Of a stretch of 18,923 nt of DNA, positions 1 through 7,668 are shown in pieces. Every line of letters begins with the position of its first letter. Position 1 is the first letter of the stretch. A program made the position numbers and the translations under genes. The notes under the pieces are model-generated. The model was not told where the DNA came from and made no database searches. It saw nothing but the letters and a program-made list of their open reading frames with translations. Origin of the DNA: Candidatus Woesearchaeota archaeon (GTDB taxonomy: Archaea; Nanobdellota; Nanobdellia; Woesearchaeales; UBA525); assembly GCA_018221165.1 (NCBI GenBank), contig JAAOYD010000066.1, forward strand, positions 1-18,923, written 5' to 3'.

Positions 1-431
1 GCAACCACAAGCTTTCGCTTTGGAAATTGCTTGAGTTGGGCACGCTGGTTCGTGGGCGAAGCGTTCGCGAGGAAAATAAACTCTGAATCCTTATAGGACT
101 CGGGAATAGTCGCGGGTTTCTCAGCGAGGACGTTGAGTTCGACAAAGGTTGTTTCCCGGTCATCCATGTTGTCCAGATACTTGCCGCCCCAGCGGAATGT
201 CTTGCCGTCGCGGAGTTCTAAGCCTGCAAGATCGATACCGAAACCTTTGAGAATCTTTTTGTGTTCGTCAGGGAAATCCTTGCCAGCAACGCCGCTGATG
301 CGCGTTTTTGTATAGAATGAAGCGGCTGCTGCGAAATAGGCACAGGAACCGCCCATGAGGTTCTCGCGCTTCTTGCCATTGGGCGTCTCTATAGTATCTA
401 TGCCAAAACTTCCCGTTGCGATGAGGCTCAT
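1..431 (-). CDS. PfkB-family carbohydrate/nucleoside kinase, C-terminus off window
   Basis: The minus strand reads open from ATG at 431 to the left edge, giving 143 codons. The start is typical of the PfkB (ribokinase-like) family: a glycine-rich N-terminal strand (MSLIATGSFGID), then the substrate-binding GG motif near residue 27 (LMGGSCAYFAAAA), then the KDFP...GIDL segment around residues 51-68. The catalytic GAGD motif would lie in the missing C-terminal half, so the substrate (ribose, adenosine, fructose-type sugar) cannot be told. Family members phosphorylate sugars or nucleosides with ATP in the cytoplasm. The start is supported by a TATA box centred 26 nt upstream, so the mRNA is probably leaderless. 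The cold-shock gene lies upstream on the same strand but is separated by a T-tract terminator, so this is probably its own transcription unit. Confidence 0.85.
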   Translation of the reverse strand, partial: MSLIATGSFGIDTIETPNGKKRENLMGGSCAYFAAAASFYTKTRISGVAGKDFPDEHKKILKGFGIDLAGLELRDGKTFRWGGKYLDNMDDRETTFVELNVLAEKPATIPESYKDSEFIFLANASPTNQRAQLKQFPKRKLVV

Positions 432-452
432 ACTTACAGGGCGCGATGAAGT

Positions 453-461
453 GTATATAAA
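453..461 (-). promoter_or_regulatory. TATA box of the PfkB-family kinase gene
   Basis: Minus-strand TTTATATAC is centred about 26 nt upstream of the ATG at 431. This matches archaeal TATA-to-start-site spacing with transcription beginning at the start codon, so a leaderless mRNA is predicted. Confidence 0.7.
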
Positions 462-478
462 GATACTGGAGAAAATGT

Positions 479-485
479 AAAAAAA
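479..485 (-). terminator. Oligo-T terminator of the cold-shock-domain gene
   Basis: On the minus strand, CCAAACATTTTTTT (seven T) begins 15 nt after the stop codon at 501. There is no stem-loop, which fits archaeal factor-independent termination at T-tracts. It lies just before the TATA box of the next gene. Confidence 0.6.
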
Positions 486-500
486 TGTTTGGGGAGAAGC

Positions 501-911
501 TTACTTCTTCTTCTCGTCGTCCTCAGCCGGTTCTTCGGCTGCGGGTTCCTCTGCAGGCTCCTCAGCGGGTTCTTCCGCGGGTTCCTCTGCAGCCTCTTCG
601 ACAGCTTCCTCGTCGACCGGAGCAGCTTCTTCAGCTTCCTCGGCCGGCTCGTCCGCAACGTCCTCGGCAGCATCCTCAGCGGGTGCGTCCTCAGCCGGAG
701 CGGCTTCTGCGGGTGCAGCGCCTGGAGCACGCACGTTGCGAGCCTGGCTACCACGGTCAGTTTCCGCAGCTTCGAATTCGACATCCACACCCTCATCGAG
801 GTGGAGGTCCTGGGGAACTTGGGTGTGATGGACGAAGTAATCGCCGCCATCGTTACCCTCAACAAAACCATAACCCTTTTCCTGACTATACCATTTAACT
901 TTTCCTTCCAT
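501..911 (-). CDS. Cold-shock-domain protein with acidic Ala/Pro/Glu tail
   Basis: A 136-residue protein. Residues 1-63 form a cold-shock domain: a KVKWY start, RNP1 KGYGFV (12-17) and RNP2 DYFVHH (24-29), with the aromatic residues and histidine that bind single-stranded nucleic acid. This is an OB fold that acts as an RNA or ssDNA chaperone. Residues about 64-131 are a low-complexity tail built almost only of Ala, Glu, Pro and Asp with repeated AEEP units, ending DDEKKK. Ordinary cold-shock proteins are about 65-70 residues, so half of this protein is extra and probably disordered. Start chosen because AGAGGAG lies just upstream of ATG 911. A predicted leader of up to about 90 nt contains an A-rich run, in line with the long leaders often seen on cold-shock mRNAs. 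The tail may limit nucleic-acid binding or contact basic partners; that is inference. Confidence 0.9.
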   Translation of the reverse strand: MEGKVKWYSQEKGYGFVEGNDGGDYFVHHTQVPQDLHLDEGVDVEFEAAETDRGSQARNVRAPGAAPAEAAPAEDAPAEDAAEDVADEPAEEAEEAAPVDEEAVEEAAEEPAEEPAEEPAEEPAAEEPAEDDEKKK

Positions 912-1020
912 GCTATCTCCTCTGGTTACAAGAACTCGGTGCTCTTGCTGTTTTTTTTTCTTTTTATCTCCGTGAACAACGATTCTCCGCTGTTCTCTAG
1001 GGGCTCAAAACTCGCTCTTT

Positions 1021-1031
1021 CTTTATAATAG
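1021..1031 (-). promoter_or_regulatory. Candidate TATA box of the cold-shock-domain gene
   Basis: Minus-strand CTATTATAAAG would place the start site near 1000 and give an approximately 88-nt leader. A second, weaker AT-rich candidate (GATAAAAAG, about 958-966, minus) would give a shorter leader. Confidence 0.45.
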
Positions 1032-1121
1032 CTTCGGTCTGGGTTTTTTCGTGCTTCACAAGCCTTAAAAGCCGCTGAAACACCCGAATTTGAGTGATAG
1101 GGGGAGAAGTCATTATTTGTA

Positions 1122-1137
1122 ACTATTATACAATAGT
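1122..1137. promoter_or_regulatory. Inverted repeat upstream of the giant-gene promoter
   Basis: ACTATT-ATAC-AATAGT forms 6-nt arms about the centre, ending 14 nt upstream of the TATA box at 1152. The position would suit a dimeric regulator. It is AT-rich and short, so chance is possible. The rest of the 912-1185 gap holds only the two divergent promoters and a T6 run near 1045; I see no gene in it. Confidence 0.3.
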
Positions 1138-1151
1138 AAAATATCCAATAG

Positions 1152-1160
1152 CTTTATAAA
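1152..1160 (+). promoter_or_regulatory. TATA box of the giant surface-protein gene
   Basis: CTTTATAAA is centred about 26 nt upstream of 1182-1183, so the transcript should begin 3-4 nt before ATG 1186. This supports a near-leaderless mRNA and the upstream one of the two in-frame ATGs (1186 rather than 1207). Confidence 0.65.
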
Positions 1161-1185
1161 TGACGCTCATCTACCGCTTTTCAAC

Positions 1186-4100
1186 ATGAATGGTCGGGGG
1201 CTCATCATGAAACGCATCTCACTCCTTATTTTTACTATCATTCTCCTTACAATCAGTTCTACCATAGCACTCGCCGAAGATTGCGGCGGGCATGGTGAAC
1301 CAAGCTGCGACGGCGAATGCTACACCTACTTAGGCTATCAACTCCAAGAATGCGATCTCGACGGCGGTACTTGCTGGTTCTGCTGCGGCGACGGCAGTTC
1401 AAACGACGAATGTGGCGTCAATTGGAATGGTGGTTCATGCGAGAATAATCCTTCAAGTGACTATTATGACGTTGACTGCGATCCTTGCGGTATCTATAGT
1501 GAGGCGTGGTGTGAGGACCCTGAATTCGATTGTAATCCTTGGCTCGACGCGCTCCGCGAAGACAGCTGGCTTAGTCCGGCTCCGAGTCCCTATGATGCCT
1601 GTTGCAATGACGCGACTGATTGCGTGACGCACGGTGGTGGTGGCGTCCAGTGTAATAATGACGGCTACTACTTCCACATGACTCCTGGTGAGAGCAGCCT
1701 GTGTTCAAACACGGTTGTCTGGGCCTGTACTGGTTATTTCACTCCTGGCGTCAACGAGGCGCAAGTTGGTGACGTCAAATCTGGCGTGTGCTGCAGTGGT
1801 CCACTCGATGACATGTGGTCTAGCTCGAACAACTGGGACAGTACACCTTCAAGCGAAGACACCTGGCACCTCTCCGACAGTTGCGCCGACGGCGGCGACA
1901 ACGACTGTGATGGTCTTGTCGACTGTGCGGATTCTGACTGCGCGGGCGTGAACGGCTGCCCCCCTGCTGGTTGTACAGACAACGATGGGGATGGCTACTA
2001 CGGACAATCTGGTTGTGGTACACAGGTTGATTGCAACGATAACAATCCTAATATTCACCCTGGCGCTACTGAAGTCTGCAATGGTGTGGATGATAACTGC
2101 AACGGCTATGTTGATGAAGGTTTTACGGCTGAGCAATGTCCGAATGTTTGTCAAGCTCAAGGTCATGTCTGGACAGGAAACGGCGGCATCCTAAACTGCT
2201 GCGGTAACCACCCTCTTGAAGACGACCCTTACCAATCCTATGAAACACTTTGCGACGGTCACGACAACGACTGTGACGGCACCATCGATGAAGGCTGCCC
2301 GGGCTGCACCGACAACGACGGCGACGGCTATGCTGTCGAAGGCGGTGTGTGCGGCGAGGTAGACTGCAACGATAACAATCCTAATATTCACCCAGGTGCG
2401 ACCGAAGTGTGCAACGGTGTGGATGATAATTGTAACGGACAAATCGATGAAGGTTTTGGTCCTGATCAATGTGAACCTGTTTGTGTAGACCGCGGACACA
2501 ACTGGACTGGCAACGGTGGTCAGCTCAATTGTTGCGGTGACGATGCTCTTGAAGATGATCCTTATGAAGTTGTAGAGACGCTCTGCGACGGTCATGATAA
2601 TGATTGTGATGGTACAATCGACGAAGGCTGCGGTGGCAACCAAACTTGCTTTGACACTGATGGTGGTATTAACTATCCTGTTTTTGGTGTTGTGACTATC
2701 GCGATTCCTAATCCTCCCTCGTCAAGTATCCATGCAGACTTTTGCATTGATGACATGACACTCACTGAATACTACTGTAACGGTGTCGACCTCGGCACGG
2801 ACATTGCTAACTGTGCTGGTGGTTGCGTCAATGGTAGTTGCGTTCCGCCTCCTGATTGCATCGACGCTGATGGCGACGGTTACAATGTTACGGGTATTGG
2901 TTCAGACCCAGTCGATTGCGGTCCTGAAGACTGCGACGACACGAACCCTGACGTCAACCCTGGCGAGCAAGAGAACTGCGTCAATGGTATTGATGACGAC
3001 TGCGATGGCTTGATTGACGGCGACGATCCTGACTGCTGGACCTGCGACGATGATGATGACTGCGACCCGCTTTGGTGTCCCAGCCTCAACGAGACAATCA
3101 ATGGCACGTGCAACAACGTGACGCACACCTGCGACTACACTGAACCACCCTTCGGCTGCATTACAGAATGTAGCGACGACGTGGACAACGATGACGATGA
3201 CCTTATTGACTTCGATGGTGCGGGCCAAACCCTGTCTGATCCTGGCTGTACCGGTTTCGAGGATGATGACGAGTACAACGAATGTATTAACGACACTGAT
3301 TGCGAAGACATCTGCCCGCCCGGCACGAACAGCAGTGGCTGGCCCTGGTACGGCGAATGCAACGGTGGTTGGTGCGAGTATAACATTAGTGACTGTGACG
3401 AATGTCACCCCTATTACTTTTATCACGATTACGACAACGACGGCCTTATGGACGGCGTTGACATCAGTATTCTCACGAGTGTCGTCTTCGGCGCTTCTTG
3501 CCCACCTGGCACAATCTGCGATGTGAACGACGACGGCATCGTAAACGCAGGCGATGTCATCAGACTTACTGAAATTATTGCTGGATTCTACGCTAACGGA
3601 GAAATCTGCACAGATGGTATCGATAACGACTGTGACGGCTTCATTGACATGGAAGACCCTGACTGCCAAGTCGCGAGTTGCGACGATACAGATGGTGGCA
3701 TTGTCTACGACGTGCGAGGCACTGTTACTGCGTGCAATGGACCATATTGCGAATTCGATACTGATTACTGCATTGACCTCCGAACGCTTAATGAATACTA
3801 CTGTGATGGTAACTCCACTGCGAACGTGACCTATACTTGTCCGTACATTTGCTTCGAAGGTGCATGCGTGCCTCCGGGTCCGACAGAGTTCTGCGGTGAC
3901 GGTATTATCCAAGCCGGAGAGACCTGCGACGAAGGCGGCGAGCTCAGCTTCACCGACATTGTTCCGAGTCCGGTTCCGATGGAACGCCAAAGTACCTATC
4001 GCTACGATGGCGAAGTCATTATCAGTGGCGATCAATGGGACTTCCATGTTGAATTGGGAGCCGACCGTATCTTAACAATCACTAATGAATCAGACCCGGC

Positions 4101-7100
4101 CACCTACGTAGTGGCTCTTACAGCACTTCCGGACGGCCGTACCTACACCGGTATGTTTGTCTACCATGGCGTGCCCAGCCTTGTTCAATTCGTTGTGGAA
4201 GTCTGGGGTCCAATTGGTGACTGCAGTGCTTTTGACGATTATACTGGTGGTAACCTCAGCTGCGACAGCACCTGCCACTTCAATACTGATGAATGTACTG
4301 GCGGTAATGAAACAGGTTACTGTGGTGACAGCATTATTAATACTGGCGAGACCTGTGACGGAAGTGAATGGGGTCCGATTAATGGCTGCCCTGACTTCGA
4401 CAGCTTCACTGGTGGTGGCCTGAGCTGTGATGATACTTGTCACTTCAACACGACTGATTGCACCCAGGACCCGACCTGTCCTTCTCTTATCTATGGTATT
4501 GTCTTCAATGACTCGAATATGAACGGCGTTCAGGATGCGGGCGAGACTGGACTGTCCGGTGCTGTTATCACACTTGATGGGAGCTTGAGCATGACCACCA
4601 ACGCGACTGGCAACTATTCCTTCTGCGTCGACCAAGCAGGAGTCCACCAAGTGAACGAGACCGATCCGGTTGGTTATTTCAGTACGACACCAAATACAGT
4701 CAATGTGTTTGTCACGCTCGGTACCGACTACCAAGTCGATTTCGGCGATGTACTTTCCACTTCTGTTCAGGGTATTATCTATGGGACTGTCTTCAATGAC
4801 TCGAACGCGAATGGCGTCCAGGATGTGGGAGAAATCGGCATCCCTGGAGTTACGATTACACTTGATGGGCTCGACACGACGCTCACCAATGTCCTTGGTA
4901 CCTTTGCCTTCAACGTGACGATTGCGGGCATACACACTGTGGTCGAGACGAACCTACCTGGTTATGTGAGTACTACACCCGACACAGTCATTGTTAATGT
5001 CATTCTTGCTAATGCCTACCAAGTCGACTTCGGTGACTGGATACCGTTTGGTCCTTACTGTGGCGATGGTACTATCCAGCCTGGCGAACAATGCGACGGT
5101 ACCGAATGGGGTCCAATCGATAACTGCACGAGTTTTGATAATTATACTGGTGGCACACTCACGTGTGATCCGCTTACCTGCCTGTTCAACGTCAGCCAGT
5201 GTACTGGTGGCAACGAGACGGGCTACTGTGGCGACGACGTCATTAACAACTGGGAGCAATGTGACGGAACCAACTGGGGTCCGATTACTTCCTGTACTGA
5301 CTTCGACAACTTCATCGGTGGTAATCTGAGCTGCACTAACACGTGTTACTTTAACACCAGTTGGTGTATTTCACCTCCTCAGAGTTGTGGGAATGGAGTT
5401 ATCTCACCGGGAGAGCAATGTGACTTCATCAACGGCTCTGCTATTTACGGCAACCTTAACTGTACGGCCTTTGACAACTTCACCGGCGGTGACCTGCAGT
5501 GTGACGCAGTGACCTGTCAAGTTAATGTCAGCCAGTGTACTGGTGGCAACCCAGGAACCTGCGGCGACGGCCAAGTTAACATTGGCGAGCAATGCGACGG
5601 CACGAACTTCAGTAGCCTCACCTGCTTCGACTTCGATTCCTTCATTGGTGGTGACCTCACCTGTATGTCTAACTGTATGGCGAACACCAGCCAATGTATC
5701 TCACCTAGCAGCTGCGTCGATAAAGACGGCGACAACTATAGCATCAACGGCGGTCCTTGTGGCCCCATTGACTGTGACGATAACAACTCTGCTGTCAACC
5801 CTGGCATGGCCGAGAACTGTACCAACGGTATTGACGACGACTGCGATGGCTTGATTGACGGCGCAGACCCTGATTGTCAGACTCAAGTCTGCGGCGACGG
5901 AATTATCCAGCCTGGCGAAGAATGTGACGGTTTCAATTGGGGCCAGATTACTAACTGTTCAGCGTTTGATTCCTACACTGCTGGTAATCTTACTTGTGAT
6001 TCAGTGACTTGCTTATTCAATGTCAGCGAATGTACTGGCGGCAATGAGACGGGCTTCTGTGGTGACGGCGTTATCAACAACTGGGAACAATGTGACGGTA
6101 ACCCTGGCGACCCTACGTGGGACTGGAACCCAATCAATTCCTGTACTGACTTTGATAGCTTCGTGAACGGCACGCTTAGCTGCCGAAATGATTGCATCTT
6201 CAACACCACACTCTGTGAGCTTCCTCCGGGACCTTACTGTGGTAACGGCGCGATTGAACCTGGCGAACAATGCGATGGCCTGAACTGGGGCCCGATTGAC
6301 AACTGCACAGCGTTCGATAACTTTACTGGCGGCAACCTCAGCTGCGACATGACTACGTGCTTGTTCGACACGAATGAATGTAAAGGCAACGAAACCGGTA
6401 GTTGTGGCGACGGCGTGATTAATGTCGGCGAACAGTGTGACGGCAGTGCATGGGGCAACATCTCGAACTGTACAAGCTTCGATAGCTTTGAGAGTGGCGC
6501 ACTTACCTGTACTGATTCCTGCTACTTCAACACGAGTGACTGCAGCATCAATCCTCCAGCGTACTGCGGAGACGGTGTTGCCAACCAACCAAGCGAAGAA
6601 TGCGACGCTCCTGACTTCCGCTTCTTGACCTGTTTGAACTACGGCTTCAATAGCGGCTCCTTGAGCTGCTCCGGAACCTGTATCATCAACGCAGCTGGCT
6701 GCTATAACAGCGGTGGCGGTGGTGGCGGAGGCGGTGGTGGCGGCTACGGCGGCGGCAGCGGTGGTGGCGGTTACTTCCTCGGCGCTGGTGGCGGTGGCAG
6801 TATGATTTGCGACGCTGACGGCGATGGCTACACCCTCTACAAGGAGGAGTGCATCGGTACCGGCCTCGGTACGGACTGTGACGATCACAACAAGAATGTC
6901 AACCCTGGCGTGGATGAGATCTGCGGCAACGGCATTGATGACAACTGCAACGGTGAAATCGACGAAGGTTGCATCGTGAAGAGCCCGCTCAGCTACAACA
7001 GCCAGATTAGAGTTCCCATCCTCAGTATCATCGCCTACGACGTCACGGTTGCCAACCTGGGCACCTATGACTTGCAAGGCACTAAGGTAGAACTTGACCT

Positions 7101-7656
7101 CCCGAGTAACTGGGAATACGGCGGTGTTGCTGAATTCGGTACGCTCAAGAAGGGCACGAGTAAGCACGCTCGCTTCCGAGTGCTCGTCAGCGAGGATGTG
7201 AAACCCACTCAAGAAATCAGTATCGTGTTCAGCGACAAGAATGGCGTCATCGAACGCGGTACAACCGTTGTTCGTGTGGAGATTCCACCCTTCGCGGTGC
7301 GTATCAAGCCCAGCCTGGACAATTATGAGGAACAGGCAGACGCAGAAGTGTTCGTGCTCCTGAACAACAAAGAAGGCAAGGCGTTTGAAGAACTCGAAGT
7401 CGAGCTGAACATCAACCAGGAGAAGATGACGGATTATGTCCAATACCTTGGTGTGTTCGCGCTCGAACCCTACGAACGCTTCAGGTATCGATATACCTAC
7501 CCTGTCAAGCACCTGGAATCACCGGCAATTGCTGTTGGTTACTTGAACCAGGATGGCAAGCTCGTTGCGACCAGTGACGATACGCTTACCTCTGTCTATC
7601 ATCCGACGCGCTTCGATAAAGATGCGCGCACACTACAACAAATAAAAATCAACTAG
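1186..7656 (+). CDS. Giant secreted Cys-rich modular protein (MopE, dockerin, SdrD_B-like, DUF4215-like, Ig-like modules)
   Basis: A 2156-residue predicted secreted protein. Residues 1-30 are a signal peptide ending ALA; 31-260 are Cys-rich and unrecognised. Modules in order: two gap-free 111-residue tandem units (262-483), each starting with a MopE-type DxDxDG...DCNDNNP...CNGVDDNC motif; a DTDGG...EYYC...GxCV module (about 488-555); MopE-like (557-617); a dockerin-type pair of F-hands (748-802); a second DTDGG module (about 831-897); eleven CGDG/DUF4215-like repeats from 903 to about 1840; two SdrD_B-like beta domains (1102-1285) and a MopE motif (1510-1564) set among them; a Gly-rich linker (1842-1872); a last MopE (1875-1929); and Ig-like C-terminal domains (about 1930-2156). 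No C-terminal membrane anchor is visible. It is very acidic, and Lys is rare before the C-terminus. Inference: a Ca2+-stabilised, disulfide-rich extracellular scaffold or adhesin. An alternative ATG at 1207 would shorten the n-region by seven residues. Confidence 0.93.
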   Translation: MNGRGLIMKRISLLIFTIILLTISSTIALAEDCGGHGEPSCDGECYTYLGYQLQECDLDGGTCWFCCGDGSSNDECGVNWNGGSCENNPSSDYYDVDCDPCGIYSEAWCEDPEFDCNPWLDALREDSWLSPAPSPYDACCNDATDCVTHGGGGVQCNNDGYYFHMTPGESSLCSNTVVWACTGYFTPGVNEAQVGDVKSGVCCSGPLDDMWSSSNNWDSTPSSEDTWHLSDSCADGGDNDCDGLVDCADSDCAGVNGCPPAGCTDNDGDGYYGQSGCGTQVDCNDNNPNIHPGATEVCNGVDDNCNGYVDEGFTAEQCPNVCQAQGHVWTGNGGILNCCGNHPLEDDPYQSYETLCDGHDNDCDGTIDEGCPGCTDNDGDGYAVEGGVCGEVDCNDNNPNIHPGATEVCNGVDDNCNGQIDEGFGPDQCEPVCVDRGHNWTGNGGQLNCCGDDALEDDPYEVVETLCDGHDNDCDGTIDEGCGGNQTCFDTDGGINYPVFGVVTIAIPNPPSSSIHADFCIDDMTLTEYYCNGVDLGTDIANCAGGCVNGSCVPPPDCIDADGDGYNVTGIGSDPVDCGPEDCDDTNPDVNPGEQENCVNGIDDDCDGLIDGDDPDCWTCDDDDDCDPLWCPSLNETINGTCNNVTHTCDYTEPPFGCITECSDDVDNDDDDLIDFDGAGQTLSDPGCTGFEDDDEYNECINDTDCEDICPPGTNSSGWPWYGECNGGWCEYNISDCDECHPYYFYHDYDNDGLMDGVDISILTSVVFGASCPPGTICDVNDDGIVNAGDVIRLTEIIAGFYANGEICTDGIDNDCDGFIDMEDPDCQVASCDDTDGGIVYDVRGTVTACNGPYCEFDTDYCIDLRTLNEYYCDGNSTANVTYTCPYICFEGACVPPGPTEFCGDGIIQAGETCDEGGELSFTDIVPSPVPMERQSTYRYDGEVIISGDQWDFHVELGADRILTITNESDPATYVVALTALPDGRTYTGMFVYHGVPSLVQFVVEVWGPIGDCSAFDDYTGGNLSCDSTCHFNTDECTGGNETGYCGDSIINTGETCDGSEWGPINGCPDFDSFTGGGLSCDDTCHFNTTDCTQDPTCPSLIYGIVFNDSNMNGVQDAGETGLSGAVITLDGSLSMTTNATGNYSFCVDQAGVHQVNETDPVGYFSTTPNTVNVFVTLGTDYQVDFGDVLSTSVQGIIYGTVFNDSNANGVQDVGEIGIPGVTITLDGLDTTLTNVLGTFAFNVTIAGIHTVVETNLPGYVSTTPDTVIVNVILANAYQVDFGDWIPFGPYCGDGTIQPGEQCDGTEWGPIDNCTSFDNYTGGTLTCDPLTCLFNVSQCTGGNETGYCGDDVINNWEQCDGTNWGPITSCTDFDNFIGGNLSCTNTCYFNTSWCISPPQSCGNGVISPGEQCDFINGSAIYGNLNCTAFDNFTGGDLQCDAVTCQVNVSQCTGGNPGTCGDGQVNIGEQCDGTNFSSLTCFDFDSFIGGDLTCMSNCMANTSQCISPSSCVDKDGDNYSINGGPCGPIDCDDNNSAVNPGMAENCTNGIDDDCDGLIDGADPDCQTQVCGDGIIQPGEECDGFNWGQITNCSAFDSYTAGNLTCDSVTCLFNVSECTGGNETGFCGDGVINNWEQCDGNPGDPTWDWNPINSCTDFDSFVNGTLSCRNDCIFNTTLCELPPGPYCGNGAIEPGEQCDGLNWGPIDNCTAFDNFTGGNLSCDMTTCLFDTNECKGNETGSCGDGVINVGEQCDGSAWGNISNCTSFDSFESGALTCTDSCYFNTSDCSINPPAYCGDGVANQPSEECDAPDFRFLTCLNYGFNSGSLSCSGTCIINAAGCYNSGGGGGGGGGGGYGGGSGGGGYFLGAGGGGSMICDADGDGYTLYKEECIGTGLGTDCDDHNKNVNPGVDEICGNGIDDNCNGEIDEGCIVKSPLSYNSQIRVPILSIIAYDVTVANLGTYDLQGTKVELDLPSNWEYGGVAEFGTLKKGTSKHARFRVLVSEDVKPTQEISIVFSDKNGVIERGTTVVRVEIPPFAVRIKPSLDNYEEQADAEVFVLLNNKEGKAFEELEVELNINQEKMTDYVQYLGVFALEPYERFRYRYTYPVKHLESPAIAVGYLNQDGKLVATSDDTLTSVYHPTRFDKDARTLQQIKIN
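1969..2634 (+). repeat. Tandem 333-nt intragenic repeat (2 copies)
   Basis: Residues 262-372 and 373-483 of the giant protein align over 111 positions with no gap. Parts are near-identical in DNA, for example around 2033-2062 versus 2363-2392. Each copy is one MopE motif, a TGNGGxLNCCG segment and a DGHDNDCDGTIDEG half-motif. Confidence 0.85.
3427..3590 (+). other. Dockerin-type module (two Ca2+-binding F-hands) inside the giant protein
   Basis: Residues 748-759 read DYDNDGLMDGVD and residues 779-790 read DVNDDGIVNAGD. Both fit the 12-position dockerin loop with acidic or Asn ligands at 1, 3, 5, 9 and 12 and Gly at 6. Each is followed by a short helix (ISILTSVV, VIRLTEIIAG). Type I dockerins bind cohesin domains in bacterial cellulosomes; archaeal dockerins are known, but their partners mostly are not. 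Confidence 0.75.
5059..6711 (+). repeat. Array of CGDG/DUF4215-like Cys-rich repeats
   Basis: Nine units begin at about 5059, 5224, 5386, 5560, 5890, 6058, 6238, 6403 and 6565, with a MopE motif between the fourth and fifth. Consensus: CGDGxIxxGEQCDG, then W-G-x-I, CxxFDxFTGG, LxC, and FNxSxC. Two earlier relatives start at 3892 and 4321. Units are about 50-60 residues with about six Cys each and many N-x-S/T sequons. Confidence 0.85.
6712..6804 (+). repeat. Glycine-rich linker-coding tract
   Basis: GGY/GGC codon runs encode a linker of about 31 residues, mostly Gly with a few Tyr, Ser, Phe and Leu, between the CGDG array and the last MopE/Ig-like part. It probably acts as a flexible hinge that sets off the C-terminal region. 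Confidence 0.85.
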
Positions 7657-7662
7657 GAGGTG
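7655..7662 (+). promoter_or_regulatory. Shine-Dalgarno site overlapping the giant-gene stop
   Basis: AGGAGGTG overlaps the TAG stop of the giant gene and lies 6 nt before ATG 7669. It picks ATG 7669 over the in-frame GTG at 7660, which lies inside the site, and implies cotranscription of the two genes. Confidence 0.75.
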
Positions 7663-7668
7663 TCAACT

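Noticed and set aside
485..1028. Two plus-strand frames over the cold-shock gene
   Set aside because: They are Arg/Pro- or Leu/Ser-rich reflections of the repetitive acidic-tail codons; the minus-strand product has an intact cold-shock domain and an SD.
5059..6711. Possible CRISPR-like repeat array
   Set aside because: Repeats are degenerate, in frame, protein-coding and of varied length with no unique spacers.
6013..7512. Long open frame antisense to the giant gene (also 2902-4047 and 4090-4935 on the minus strand)
   Set aside because: The sense strand has clear modules, signal peptide and promoter. The antisense products are Val/Ala/Ile-rich mirror images of Asp/Asn/Cys codons with no start signals.
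7660..7668. GTG start for the small membrane protein
   Set aside because: The GTG lies inside the AGGAGGTG ribosome site; ATG 7669 has the right spacing.
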